DNA from: JAAFIP01 sp043766985
Lineage (GTDB): Bacteria; Pseudomonadota; Gammaproteobacteria; Burkholderiales; Burkholderiaceae_C
DNA length: 64,000 nucleotides
NCBI GenBank assembly: GCA_043766985.1
Contig: JAYUHM010000056.1
Span: 1 to 64,000 of the forward strand
Direction of reading: 5' to 3'
Position 1 is the stretch's first letter, and each line of letters starts with the position of its first letter. The position numbers were made by a program, and so were the translations under genes. Shown piece after piece: positions 52,147-61,300 of this stretch. The notes beneath the pieces are model-generated. The model had not been told where the DNA came from. It did no database searches and saw only the letters and a list, made by a program, of their open reading frames with translations.

Positions 52147-52381
52147 TGCTATCAAAACATCGGGCTAACCCTTGGAAGGCAAAGCACTTCCAAGCCCCCG
52201 ATTGACGCTGCCGAGTCCGGCAAAGGCGTTGTTGGACGGATCAAAGCGCACAGCTTTCTAAGTGCGCAGCCAACAAACAGCTTGTGTATCCAATCCAAAC
52301 GAGGTGCCCCGTTGCACAGTGCCTGCCAGCCGCAGACACACGCCACGAGGCCCCGCGCGTAGAAAGGCGTGAAGGCGTGCT
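52147..52381 (+). promoter_or_regulatory. Long structured leader of the lytic transglycosylase gene
   Basis: The leader contains a perfect 8-bp hairpin CTTGGAAG/CTTCCAAG (52171-52194) and a GCGCAC/GTGCGC stem near 52247-52270. It has no open frame of note. It might act as a regulatory RNA element, but it matches no riboswitch consensus I know. Confidence 0.4.
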
Positions 52382-53242
52382 ATGACCGTAATAACTAAAT
52401 TTAACCAAGGCTTGCGAACATTCGCGGGCGATGTAGCCCAAGGCTTTTTTGAAATTGCCCACAACGGCTTCGCTGTAATGGGCTTGGTGCTGGCGTTTCT
52501 TGCTATCACTTTGGCTGCCAAGCCTGACCTGCGCCTGCAAAGCGAAACCGCGCTGATGGGCTGGCTGCAAGAGCGCCAACCGGTGGTGGCGGTGGCCGAC
52601 GAGGTAGAGGTAGAGCCTGACGCGATTGACCGCGCCACCGCCGCCAACCCGAAAGACCTGCCCAAGCAGCAAGCCTCAGTGGCCTACTGGTTGAGCAAAA
52701 AATACCGTGTCGCCCCTGAGCCCTTGTCGGCCTTGGTGATGGAGGCCTACGAAGTGGGCAGCAAGGTCAAAATTGAACCCACCCTGATCTTGGCGGTGAT
52801 GGCCATCGAGTCGGGTTTTAACCCGTTTGCCCAAAGCCCGGTAGGCGCGCAGGGCCTGATGCAGGTGATGACCACCGTGCACACTGAAAAGTACGAGGGC
52901 TTTGGCGGAAAACTGGCCGCGTTTGACCCGGTAACCAACCTGCGCGTGGGCGCCACCATACTGCGCGAATGCATTACCCGCGCCGGTTCCGTTGAGGGCG
53001 GCCTACGCCAGTACGTGGGCGCCACCAGCGACGCTACCGAGGGCGGCTACGCCGTAAAGGTGATGGCTGAGCACGCCAGGCTGCGCGCCGTAGCAGGCGG
53101 CAAGGCGGTACCCACCTTTGTGCCCCCAGCTCCGCACATTATTCCGGTCGTATCCCCCATTACCCGCCGCACCCCGGCACCCGTGCCAGAGGCCAGCAAA
53201 ACCGACGGCGAAGACAAAATCGCGGCGTTTGTCAATTCTTGA
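52382..53242 (+). CDS. Membrane-anchored lytic transglycosylase (SLT domain)
   Basis: The 286-residue protein has one N-terminal membrane segment (AVMGLVLAFLAITLAAKP, about residues 31-48). The SLT domain (about 125-235) carries catalytic Glu143 in LAVMAIESGFNPFAQSPVGA and the QGLMQVM block, followed by NLRVGATILRECITRAGSVE. It cleaves peptidoglycan glycan strands in the periplasm. The Pro-rich tail ends in codons that belong to a hairpin (GTCAATTCTTGATC). The closest analogues are MltC/Slt-type housekeeping enzymes; the start ATG at 52382 precedes the membrane segment at a normal distance. Confidence 0.88.
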   Translation: MTVITKFNQGLRTFAGDVAQGFFEIAHNGFAVMGLVLAFLAITLAAKPDLRLQSETALMGWLQERQPVVAVADEVEVEPDAIDRATAANPKDLPKQQASVAYWLSKKYRVAPEPLSALVMEAYEVGSKVKIEPTLILAVMAIESGFNPFAQSPVGAQGLMQVMTTVHTEKYEGFGGKLAAFDPVTNLRVGATILRECITRAGSVEGGLRQYVGATSDATEGGYAVKVMAEHARLRAVAGGKAVPTFVPPAPHIIPVVSPITRRTPAPVPEASKTDGEDKIAAFVNS

Positions 53243-53265
53243 TCCGTTCTTGATCAAGAATTGAC
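53231..53265. repeat. GGGGTCA-type hairpin after the transglycosylase gene
   Basis: GTCAATTCTTGATC and GATCAAGAATTGAC are perfect 14-base arms around CGTTCTT. The first arm contains the last two codons and stop of the gene. With the following CCCC it reads GGGGTCAATTCTTGATC on the minus strand, like the other members of this small family. It may also help to end transcription. Confidence 0.65.
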
Positions 53266-53510
53266 CCCGGATAGGCCTTCAAAGCGCCCGCCGTACCCCC
53301 TTCGGGTACACTTCACACCGTACGCAACTGGCGATAGGCGCTTGGCCTTTTTCACAAGGTTTTCAAGCGCTGACGTGGGCCACCACTAGGAAGCGTGCCG
53401 CAATCTACACCGGTTGTGTTTAGCCGTTCGCCTGGGCAGCCCTGCGTCGTCGTGCCAAAGTGCACGCACTCTAGCAGGGACATCCTTTAGCTACCCCAGG
53501 ACTGCCAAGC

Positions 53511-54755
53511 ATGTTTAACCGCAACATCCTCATCGAACAAGCCGACCCCGAGCTGTTTGCCGCCATCACCGCCGAGAACACCCGCCAAGAGCACCATATC
53601 GAGCTGATCGCCAGCGAGAACTACGCCTCCCCCGCCGTTATGGCCGCGCAAGGCACCCAGCTGACCAACAAATACGCCGAGGGCTACCCAGGCAAGCGCT
53701 ACTACGGCGGCTGCGTGAACGTAGACGTGGCCGAAACCTTGGCCATTAACCGCGTGAAGCAGCTTTTTGGCGCTGACTGCGCCAACGTGCAGCCCCATTG
53801 CGGTGCAAGTGCCAACCAGGCGGTGTTTTTGGCCTTCCTCAAGCCCGGCGACACCATCATGGGCATGAGCCTGGCCGAAGGCGGCCATCTCACCCACGGC
53901 ATGCCTCTGAATATGAGCGGCAAATGGTTTAACGTCGTCTCCTACGGGCTGAACGCCAAAGAAGAGATCGACTACGACCAAATGGAGCGCCTGGCGCACG
54001 AGAAAAAGCCCAAGCTCATCATTGCTGGTGCCTCAGCCTATTCATTGCGCATTGACTTTGAGCGTTTTGCCAAGGTGGCCAAAGCCGTGGGCGCTATCTT
54101 TTTGGTAGACATGGCGCATTACGCTGGCCTGATTGCCGCTGGCGTGTACCCTAACCCCGTGCCCCATGCCGACGTAGTCACCAGCACCACCCACAAGAGC
54201 CTGCGCGGCCCGCGCGGCGGCATTATTTTGATGAAGGCCGAGCACGAAAAAGCCATTAACAGCGCCGTATTCCCCGGCCTGCAAGGCGACCCGCTGATGC
54301 ACGTGATAGCTGCCAAAGCCATCGCCTTCAAAGAAGCGCTGGAGCCGAGTTTCAAAGATTACCAGCAGCAAGTCATTAAAAACGCTGTAGTCGTAGCCGA
54401 GACTTTGGTGCAGCGCGGCCTGCGCATCGTCAGCGGCCGCACCGAAAGCCACGTCATGCTGGTCGATTTGCGCAATAAAAACATCACCGGCAAAGAGGCC
54501 GAAGCCTTGCTGGGCGACGCCTACATGACCATCAACAAGAACGGCATCCCCAACGACCCCGAAAAGCCGATGGTCACCAGCGGCGTGCGCATTGGCACCC
54601 CCGCCATGACCACCCGTGGTTTTAAAGAGGCCGAGGCCCGCGCCACCGCCAACCTGGTAGCCGACGTGCTGGACAACCCGCGCGACCCGGCCAACATAGC
54701 GGCGGTGCGCGACAAGGTCACGGCGCTGACCAGCCGCTTCCCGGTGTACGGCTAA
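53511..54755 (+). CDS. glyA: Serine hydroxymethyltransferase
   Basis: The 414-residue PLP enzyme converts serine and tetrahydrofolate to glycine and methylene-THF. The PLP Lys229 lies in VVTSTTHKSLRGPRGG, and the substrate blocks HHIELIASENYASPAVMAAQ and NVQPHCGASANQAVF are complete. It is preceded by 268 bases of non-coding DNA in which no promoter or riboswitch was recognised. A dispersed repeat follows the stop, then nrdR; glyA-nrdR is the common order in betaproteobacteria. Confidence 0.97.
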   Translation: MFNRNILIEQADPELFAAITAENTRQEHHIELIASENYASPAVMAAQGTQLTNKYAEGYPGKRYYGGCVNVDVAETLAINRVKQLFGADCANVQPHCGASANQAVFLAFLKPGDTIMGMSLAEGGHLTHGMPLNMSGKWFNVVSYGLNAKEEIDYDQMERLAHEKKPKLIIAGASAYSLRIDFERFAKVAKAVGAIFLVDMAHYAGLIAAGVYPNPVPHADVVTSTTHKSLRGPRGGIILMKAEHEKAINSAVFPGLQGDPLMHVIAAKAIAFKEALEPSFKDYQQQVIKNAVVVAETLVQRGLRIVSGRTESHVMLVDLRNKNITGKEAEALLGDAYMTINKNGIPNDPEKPMVTSGVRIGTPAMTTRGFKEAEARATANLVADVLDNPRDPANIAAVRDKVTALTSRFPVYG

Positions 54756-54761
54756 TCGCTA

Positions 54762-54815
54762 TATTTTTTATAGCTGGTCGTGCTATTATCTATTGGGCTA
54801 ACGGCCTAAAGCACC
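54762..54815 (+). repeat. Dispersed AATAGC/TTGGGCT repeat, copy 14
   Basis: TTATAGCTGGTCGTGCTAT, then TATCTATTGGGCT, then AACGGCCTAAAGCACC. It fills the glyA-nrdR gap. Confidence 0.85.
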
Positions 54816-54836
54816 CATAAAAGTAAGCCATCCACC

Positions 54837-55286
54837 ATGAAATGCCCGTTCTGCAACCACCTAGACACCCAGGTCGTAGAAACGCGTATTTCTGAGGATG
54901 CCGACTTCATTCGCCGTCGCCGCCAGTGCGGCGCCTGCGAAAAACGCTTTACCACCTACGAGCGCCCCGAGGTCAACTTCCCCGCCGTCGTCAAAAAAGA
55001 CGGCCGCCGTATAGAGTACGAGCGCGGCAAACTGCAAGCCAGCTTCGCCCTCGCCCTGCGCAAGCGCCCCGTCAGCACCGAACAGGTAGACAGCGCCATA
55101 GAACGCATAGAAGAAAAACTCCTCAACCTGGGCCTACGCGAAGTCCAAAGCCCCCGCATAGGCGAACTCGTCATGCGCGAGCTAAAAAAGCTGGACAAAG
55201 TGGCTTATGTGCGGTTTGCTAGTGTGTACCGGAATTTTGAGGATATTGATGAGTTTCGGGCGTTGGTGGATGAGGTTCGGCGGTAG
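54837..55286 (+). CDS. nrdR: Transcriptional repressor NrdR
   Basis: The 149-residue protein represses ribonucleotide reductase genes in response to ATP/dATP. It has the zinc ribbon with Cys3, Cys6, Cys31 and Cys34 (MKCPFCNH and RRQCGACEKRFTTYER), then the ATP-cone (about residues 49-139; KKDGRRIEYERGKLQASFAL). Length and sequence agree with the family. It lies 81 bases after glyA. Confidence 0.96.
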   Translation: MKCPFCNHLDTQVVETRISEDADFIRRRRQCGACEKRFTTYERPEVNFPAVVKKDGRRIEYERGKLQASFALALRKRPVSTEQVDSAIERIEEKLLNLGLREVQSPRIGELVMRELKKLDKVAYVRFASVYRNFEDIDEFRALVDEVRR

Positions 55287-55367
55287 GTAAATACCGTTTA
55301 TCTCACAATCTTTGCCATTGGTCTTGACGACAGACCCCAGAGCTTGGACTTGTCGTATCCTTTGCAC

Positions 55368-55976
55368 ATGAGTAAATCTGCGCCCTTGGTCATACTACTG
55401 TCAAAGAGAGTTAAAAGCTTTAGGCGTTTCTTCGCCTATCAGGGCTTTACTCTAATTGAACTAATGGTGGTCATTGCCATCATCGGCATACTTGCAGCCT
55501 TAGCTGCCCCGTCATTCAGTCGCCTCATGGCCCTGAATGCTATCAACAGTGGTATCAGCACTCTATCCAGTGACATAAATTTTGCACGCAGTGAAGCACT
55601 CAAACGCGGATTGAGCGTTACGCTTTGCCCCGCGAACAGCGACTACAACGCATGCAAAGATACCAGTGACTGGCAAGACGGTTGGATTATTTTTTTAGAC
55701 AGAGATGGAAACAATGATAAATCAACTACCAACAGTGATGCTGAAACTATTGTGCGTGTTCAGCAAGATTTATCGGGTGGATTAATAATCAATCCTGCAA
55801 GTGGGACCGTCAAAAGCATTCGATTTGATCGTACAGGGTCCCCCACTAATGGCAGAAGTCTGAAAATTAATGCTTCTCGTCTTAGTTCGAGTGATCAAAC
55901 TGAAACTGGTCGCGCGCTGTGCGTAAGCACTGTAGGGCGCACCCGTATCACGGCAGTAGGTACACAAACATGCTAA
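55368..55976 (+). CDS. fimT: Minor pilin, GspH/FimT type
   Basis: The 202-residue prepilin has a 25-residue leader and the type III signal GFTLIELMVVIAIIGILAAL, cut after Gly by PilD with Glu5 of the mature protein present. The C-terminal domain has the FimT/GspH pattern DINFARSEALKRGLSVTLCP and two Cys at the end region. It is the first gene of the minor pilin operon and overlaps pilV by 7 bases. The ATG at 55368 is preferred to 55344, as the leader is already long. Confidence 0.88.
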   Translation: MSKSAPLVILLSKRVKSFRRFFAYQGFTLIELMVVIAIIGILAALAAPSFSRLMALNAINSGISTLSSDINFARSEALKRGLSVTLCPANSDYNACKDTSDWQDGWIIFLDRDGNNDKSTTNSDAETIVRVQQDLSGGLIINPASGTVKSIRFDRTGSPTNGRSLKINASRLSSSDQTETGRALCVSTVGRTRITAVGTQTC

Positions 55977-56551
55977 ACCTATCCACTAGCCGCGCGCCCT
56001 GCGCAAAATTACGGCGCCAAAAAGGAGCGGGACTAATTGAAGTATTAGTTTCTATCATTCTCATGTCGTTTGGTCTTTTGGGCATAGCGGGCATGTACAA
56101 CTACACCATTGCAGCCAACAAGAGCGCCTCCAGCCGCCTGACCGCAGCAATGCTTGCCACCGATTTTGCGGAGATTGTGCGTGCTAATCCAGATGGATTT
56201 ATGGGTGGCAATTATGACCATTCAATGGGCACCTTCAGTGTGACAGCTTCAACGGTAGGCGCCATCGCCGCCTCTGATAAGTGCGCATTCCCTGACTGCA
56301 CCTTAGCAACGCTGGCAAAACAAGATATTGCACTAATGAAAGCACGGGTAAAAGCTTACTTGCCGGCAGGCGAGTTTGAGACCACGAGAGTGGGTAGTAC
56401 CAACCAGTTCGATATCTGGATCGTATGGGTAGAAGGCAAAGGCGTGAGCGGTTCTGAAAGTAATTTTGATAATTGCCCATCAAGTCTTACCGCGCAATCA
56501 CCCGCACCCGACCCATTTCCACGCTGCTTATTTACCCGGGTGTCACTATGA
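55970..56551 (+). CDS. pilV: Minor pilin PilV
   Basis: The 193-residue prepilin has the signal QKGAGLIEVLVSIILMSFGL (Gly-Ala-Gly instead of Gly-Phe-Thr, with Glu conserved), followed by LLGIAGMYNYTIAANKSASS, typical of PilV. Four Cys in the C-terminal half could form disulfides. It is a priming minor pilin for the type IV pilus. It overlaps fimT by 7 bases and pilW by 4. Confidence 0.85.
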   Translation: MLNLSTSRAPCAKLRRQKGAGLIEVLVSIILMSFGLLGIAGMYNYTIAANKSASSRLTAAMLATDFAEIVRANPDGFMGGNYDHSMGTFSVTASTVGAIAASDKCAFPDCTLATLAKQDIALMKARVKAYLPAGEFETTRVGSTNQFDIWIVWVEGKGVSGSESNFDNCPSSLTAQSPAPDPFPRCLFTRVSL

Positions 56552-57630
56552 CTTTGCACCTCTCCTTCAAGCGGTTAACTAAACGACCGCAAACCGGTTT
56601 TACTCTGATTGAGCTATTGGTATCTATGGCCATGGGTATTGCGCTCATGGCAGTTGTTTTAACCTCATACCAAAATATGGCTGGGGGTAACCGCTTGGGC
56701 AGCGTGCAACAGCAAATGAACGAAGACGCGCAAGCGGCTTTTCAAATCTTGGGGCAACAAATTCGTAGCGCGGCATTTAATCCCGTGCAAGCTCGCACGC
56801 CTACTCCTATTTACAATCTATTAAGTGCAACTGCTGTTGCAGCTAACGAAAAGCCCATGGGAATTTTTGGTTGCGATAAAGGATTTTCTAATGGTTCAGG
56901 TGCAACCCCTGCAACAGAAATTAGCAAACTAACTTGCAACGCATCCGGTACCAACGCTAGTTTGGCGATTCAATATGAAGCCGACAAGTTCAGCCCCAAT
57001 TTGTCTGGTACAACGCCAGCCGATTGCACGGGTGCTGCTGTTTCGCAACTCACACAAGCGCTCACTAATTCTGATGGCACTGCGGCTACCGCCGCAACAT
57101 ATTATTTGGTTGAAAACCGCTACTTTATCAGAGATGGTGGCTTGTCGTGTACCGGCAACGGTGGAACCCCGACGTTTGCTACCCCATCACAGCCTTTGGT
57201 AGGTAATATTGAGTCAATGAAAATTGACTACGGTGTAGTGAACCCTACCAACTCCCTGGGTACTAGTACCGTTTCCAAAAATGCGACGCGTTTTCCAGCT
57301 GGTTACCTCTCTGCCACTGAGATTGGGAATGCATCAGGTAAAACAGACCTGGCTACTGCGCCTGAGTTTTCTGCAGCCAAAGCGACTAAAGACTTCAACG
57401 GCTCTGAACGCTGGGAGTTAGTCCGAACTGTGCGCGTATGCTTAGTTGTGAAGAGCAGCACAGCTATTCTGGTGGACGTGCTAGCACAAGATGGCTCAGA
57501 TAGTGTTTATGGTTATTACTCAGACTGCAACCCCAGCGACAGCACCCAAATAAAGATAAAAGACCGCTATCTACACAAAGCCTACGTAATGCACTTTGCT
57601 TTACGCAACCGAATTGTCCTGCCGTCATGA
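56548..57630 (+). CDS. pilW: Minor pilin PilW
   Basis: The 360-residue prepilin has the signal TGFTLIELLVSMAMGIALMA near residues 16-35, then the PilW pattern GGNRLGSVQQQMNEDAQAAF and LGQQIRSAAFNP. It is longer than other minor pilins as usual. The ATG overlaps the pilV stop (ATGA) and the pilX start overlaps its own stop, so the four genes are translationally coupled. Confidence 0.88.
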   Translation: MTLHLSFKRLTKRPQTGFTLIELLVSMAMGIALMAVVLTSYQNMAGGNRLGSVQQQMNEDAQAAFQILGQQIRSAAFNPVQARTPTPIYNLLSATAVAANEKPMGIFGCDKGFSNGSGATPATEISKLTCNASGTNASLAIQYEADKFSPNLSGTTPADCTGAAVSQLTQALTNSDGTAATAATYYLVENRYFIRDGGLSCTGNGGTPTFATPSQPLVGNIESMKIDYGVVNPTNSLGTSTVSKNATRFPAGYLSATEIGNASGKTDLATAPEFSAAKATKDFNGSERWELVRTVRVCLVVKSSTAILVDVLAQDGSDSVYGYYSDCNPSDSTQIKIKDRYLHKAYVMHFALRNRIVLPS

Positions 57631-58250
57631 AACACTCCACTACAAAAACTCTGGACTCTGCACAAGCGCCCATACGCCAGCAAAGCGGGGTAATTTTACT
57701 TGTCACGCTGGTTATGTTGTTAGTCATTTCGGGTGTTGCTGCCCTTGCCGTCAAAGGTGCAGGCTCTACCGAGATAGTTGCCAACAACGCACGTACCCAA
57801 GGCTTGGCTATGGCGGCAGCAGAGGCCGCGCTGCGCTACTGTGAGACAGGCGCTATCAACACGCACCGCACGAGCAAAAGCCAATCTCTGCCTGCTGGTA
57901 AACCAACTCACACCATAACTATCGTAGCCTCTCCTGCAACAGCCAGCGACAAAACCAACTGGGAAGAAATCAGCTCCTGGCAAAGCAGCACAGTCAAATC
58001 CGCTACCGTAAGCTTGGAAACGCTGGATAAATTGGGCGATCCTAGCGCCACTAGCAGCGGATCATCGACTTTTGCCGCAATGTACAAGCGTGCGCCAGAT
58101 TGCATAGCGCAGTACGCTTTCGGTTCAACCTCTGTGGTGCAGGTAACGGCCCGTGGGTTCGGTCCTGAGGTTGCCAAGTCCGACAACAATCAAGATATAC
58201 CTAACGGATCAGAAGTATTTTTGCAATCCACTATCAGGATGCCTCCTTGA
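57627..58250 (+). CDS. pilX: Minor pilin-associated protein PilX
   Basis: The 207-residue protein has QQSGVILLVTLVMLLVISGV near residues 19-38, the PilX prepilin-like segment in which the +5 Glu is replaced (here a Leu in this position), as is common for PilX. The block GSTEIVANNARTQGLAMAAA and EAALRYCE follows. It acts in the priming complex of type IV pili with PilV, PilW, PilY1 and PilE. Confidence 0.85.
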   Translation: MKHSTTKTLDSAQAPIRQQSGVILLVTLVMLLVISGVAALAVKGAGSTEIVANNARTQGLAMAAAEAALRYCETGAINTHRTSKSQSLPAGKPTHTITIVASPATASDKTNWEEISSWQSSTVKSATVSLETLDKLGDPSATSSGSSTFAAMYKRAPDCIAQYAFGSTSVVQVTARGFGPEVAKSDNNQDIPNGSEVFLQSTIRMPP

Positions 58251-58282
58251 TCAAATGCCTGCTCAAGCAATCAATTTGCTCG

Positions 58283-58325
58283 TATTTTAATAGCATGCTG
58301 TGCCTTATTTAATTGGCTCTACCGG
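58283..58325 (+). repeat. Dispersed repeat, degenerate copy 15
   Basis: TTAATAGCATGCTGTGCC, then TTATTTAATTGGCTCT. It is a weak copy between pilX and pilY1. Confidence 0.45.
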
Positions 58326-58334
58326 AGAATTATC

Positions 58335-61300
58335 ATGAAATTTGCTTTTACTTTTATAAAGCATCACTTTGCGGGTCTACTTTTGCTGACCAGTCTGATG
58401 ACTTCATTCGGAGTTGGAGCGCAAACCCTGGCTCAAGAACCCTTGTTGTCCAGGACGGTGGCTGTGCGCCCTAACTTGACGTTCATCATGGACGAATCGG
58501 GCTCTATGGACTGGGAGTGCATTTACAAAAAGAATCCGCAGAATTCATTTATCAAGACTGCATCTCCGCTGGTTCTGTACCAATACGGTCTTGCTTATGA
58601 TTGTCTCTCAGATTCATTTAATGACCAGACAACGGTGCCTGTACTGCAGCGATCAGACTATCGGTTTGCTTCGCCCGAGAACAACAGCCTAATGTATGAC
58701 TCGCGCAAACTTTACACAACGGGCATTTCAACAACAGGTGCATTAAATAGTCCTAGTACTGCTGCTTGGACAGATAGTAATTTCAGTAACGGTAGTGCAG
58801 TGATTGGCGTGAATAATAAAGGCCAAAATATTTTGAAAGCAGGACGGGCAATTTATCTTGCTAAGCCGACTTTTAATATTGCAGCTGCAACCACCGCAGC
58901 TGCATTCAACAATGCTGCAAACTACGATACCTATTGGGTTTTTACCGACGGTACTTTTGGCTTTCTTGCTGGTGGTAGCGCATCAAATATAGTCGTACCG
59001 CAAGCAACTAACCCGCTGCCTACTCCTACAGATCGCATTGACTGTGGTGGAGCAGCTTGCACATCTGCACAAGAGTTTCAAAATATCCGTAACTGGTACA
59101 CCTACAACAGCACCCGACTGAAGGCGGCTAAAGTTGGCGTAAGCATAGCCTTTACGGGGCTACCCGACTCTTTCCGAATGAACTACCTTACGTTGGGCGA
59201 GGCTACAAGATATGTCAGCAGTAACACGAACATTAGGTCCGTAAAGAACTATGCCGATACCGTTAACGACTTTCGCACCTGGCTCAATGGTCAAAGCACT
59301 GCTAATGCCGTAGGCACACCACTGCGTCAGGTACTGGATATCGTGGGCAAGGATTACAGAAGAACTGACAATGCGGGGCCGTGGGGTAACACACCTTGGA
59401 GCGCTGGTGCAGAGGCTGCTGTAGACCACATCTCTTGCCGGCGCAGCTTTGCAGTAATGACAACGGATGGGTTATGGAACGATGGGCCCTACACTAGCAG
59501 CACCGGAACTAATCCCTATGCCACTGCAGTGGACAACGTAGATTCTGATGGAAACCAAGGTCTGTTGATAACCCACTTGGACGGTACTACCACCTACAAA
59601 TACACGCCGCATGACCTTACGGATCCACGCAACGTTGGCAAGGCTGACCTGACTGCAGGCGCTGGCTACAACACAACTTTGGCAGACGTTGCGCATTATT
59701 ACTGGTCTACTGATCTGCGCTCTTTAGTCAATAACGTGTCTAACGGCAAACCCGGTTCTGCGCCATTTTGGCAGAACCTGTCTACTTATACGGTAGGTTT
59801 CGGCGTCAATGGCAAGCTGAGTGCCACTCAGCTTGCTGCTGCAAAAGCTGGTCAGGGAAACTGGCCGCAACCTATTGCTAACGATGTGAGTACGGCTGAC
59901 GATTTGGTGCATGCGGCACATAACGGCGGAGGTGAATACATTTCAGTCAACGATGCAACCACATTCGCTGCTGATTTACGGCGAATTTTGCTGAGCATCT
60001 CAGGCGAAACATCGTCTCAAGCTGGGGTTGCAGCTTCAACCGCATCGCTACAAGCTGGCACCAAAAAATTCGTTCCTTTTTATACCACTGGCGAATGGTG
60101 GGGTAATTTGTCTGCGATCAGCATAAATCCCAAAACAGGTGCGGACATTACGCCACCAGTTTGGCAAGTTACCTCTGTAGACGGGAACGGTGCACCTACT
60201 GGCACCTCCACCATCCCCTCCGCTACCACACGTGACGTATGGGTGTATGTAGACAGAGTCAAGAACGCCATTGAGTTTAAGTTCACCTTTTTAGGTACCA
60301 ATAGTTTGATTGGCACGGCTACCAACCAACTTACCACCACTTTCAGCCAAGACATGACAGACTACATACGTGGTGACCGCAGCAAAGAAGGTGATGGCAA
60401 GCCGTTTCGGGAGCGTAAGGCACTGTTGGGCGATATTGTCAATTCACGTCCCGCATTTGTAAAAAATACGAACGATCCGCTATCAGCTTATGCCAATTTA
60501 CCTGGCACGCCAGGTAGCACTTACACGGCGTACAAATCTACCAAGGCAGCCCGTACCGAAGGGGTGTTATTTGTGGGGGCCAACGACGGTATGCTGCACG
60601 GTTTTGCTGAAAATGATGGCAGAGAAGTGTTTGCCTATATACCGCGCACGTTGCTGCCTGCGTTGCATAAACTGACAAGTAAGGACTATCCCATCAATCA
60701 CCAATTTTATGTGGATGGCCCAGTCAAAGAGAGCGATGCCTATATTGATGCACCCTACTTGAATGGAGCAACTGGTACCTCTGTACGCTGGACAAACGTA
60801 TTGTTAGGCAGCACGGGTGCGGGTGCCAAGTCGGTGTTTGCGCTGGACGTAACAAAGCCCCTAACTATGAAAGGCCAGCATGTTTTGTGGGAAGTTAATA
60901 ACAACAGCGCAGGTTTTGCAGAGTTGGGCAACGTCTTGTTTGACATAGAAACAGGCGTAACAGAAAGCGGTGACTGGGTTGCCGCCGTTGGCAATGGCTA
61001 TGGCAGCAAGTCTGGCAAGGCAAGTTTATTTTTAGTGAACTTGGCTAATGGCACCAAAACCGCAGAGCTGACTGCTGGCACCGCAACTGCCAACGGCTTG
61101 GGCGGCGTGCGGCTGGTACGTAATGCCAAGTCGCAGGTTGTAGGCGCATACGCTGGCGACTTGCAAGGCAATATATGGCGCTTTGACTTAACAGGTGCAA
61201 GCTCTTCCGACTGGAAGAATGGCCAGCTATTGTTTACCGCAAAAAGCGCTGCAAACGTTATACAGCCAATTACTGCAGCACCCGCAGTGTTTGCACGCAA

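Noticed and set aside
53266..53510. Riboswitch or small RNA upstream of glyA
   Set aside because: Only a short GTACCC/GGGTAC hairpin is visible; no consensus of a glycine, SAM or THF riboswitch was found.
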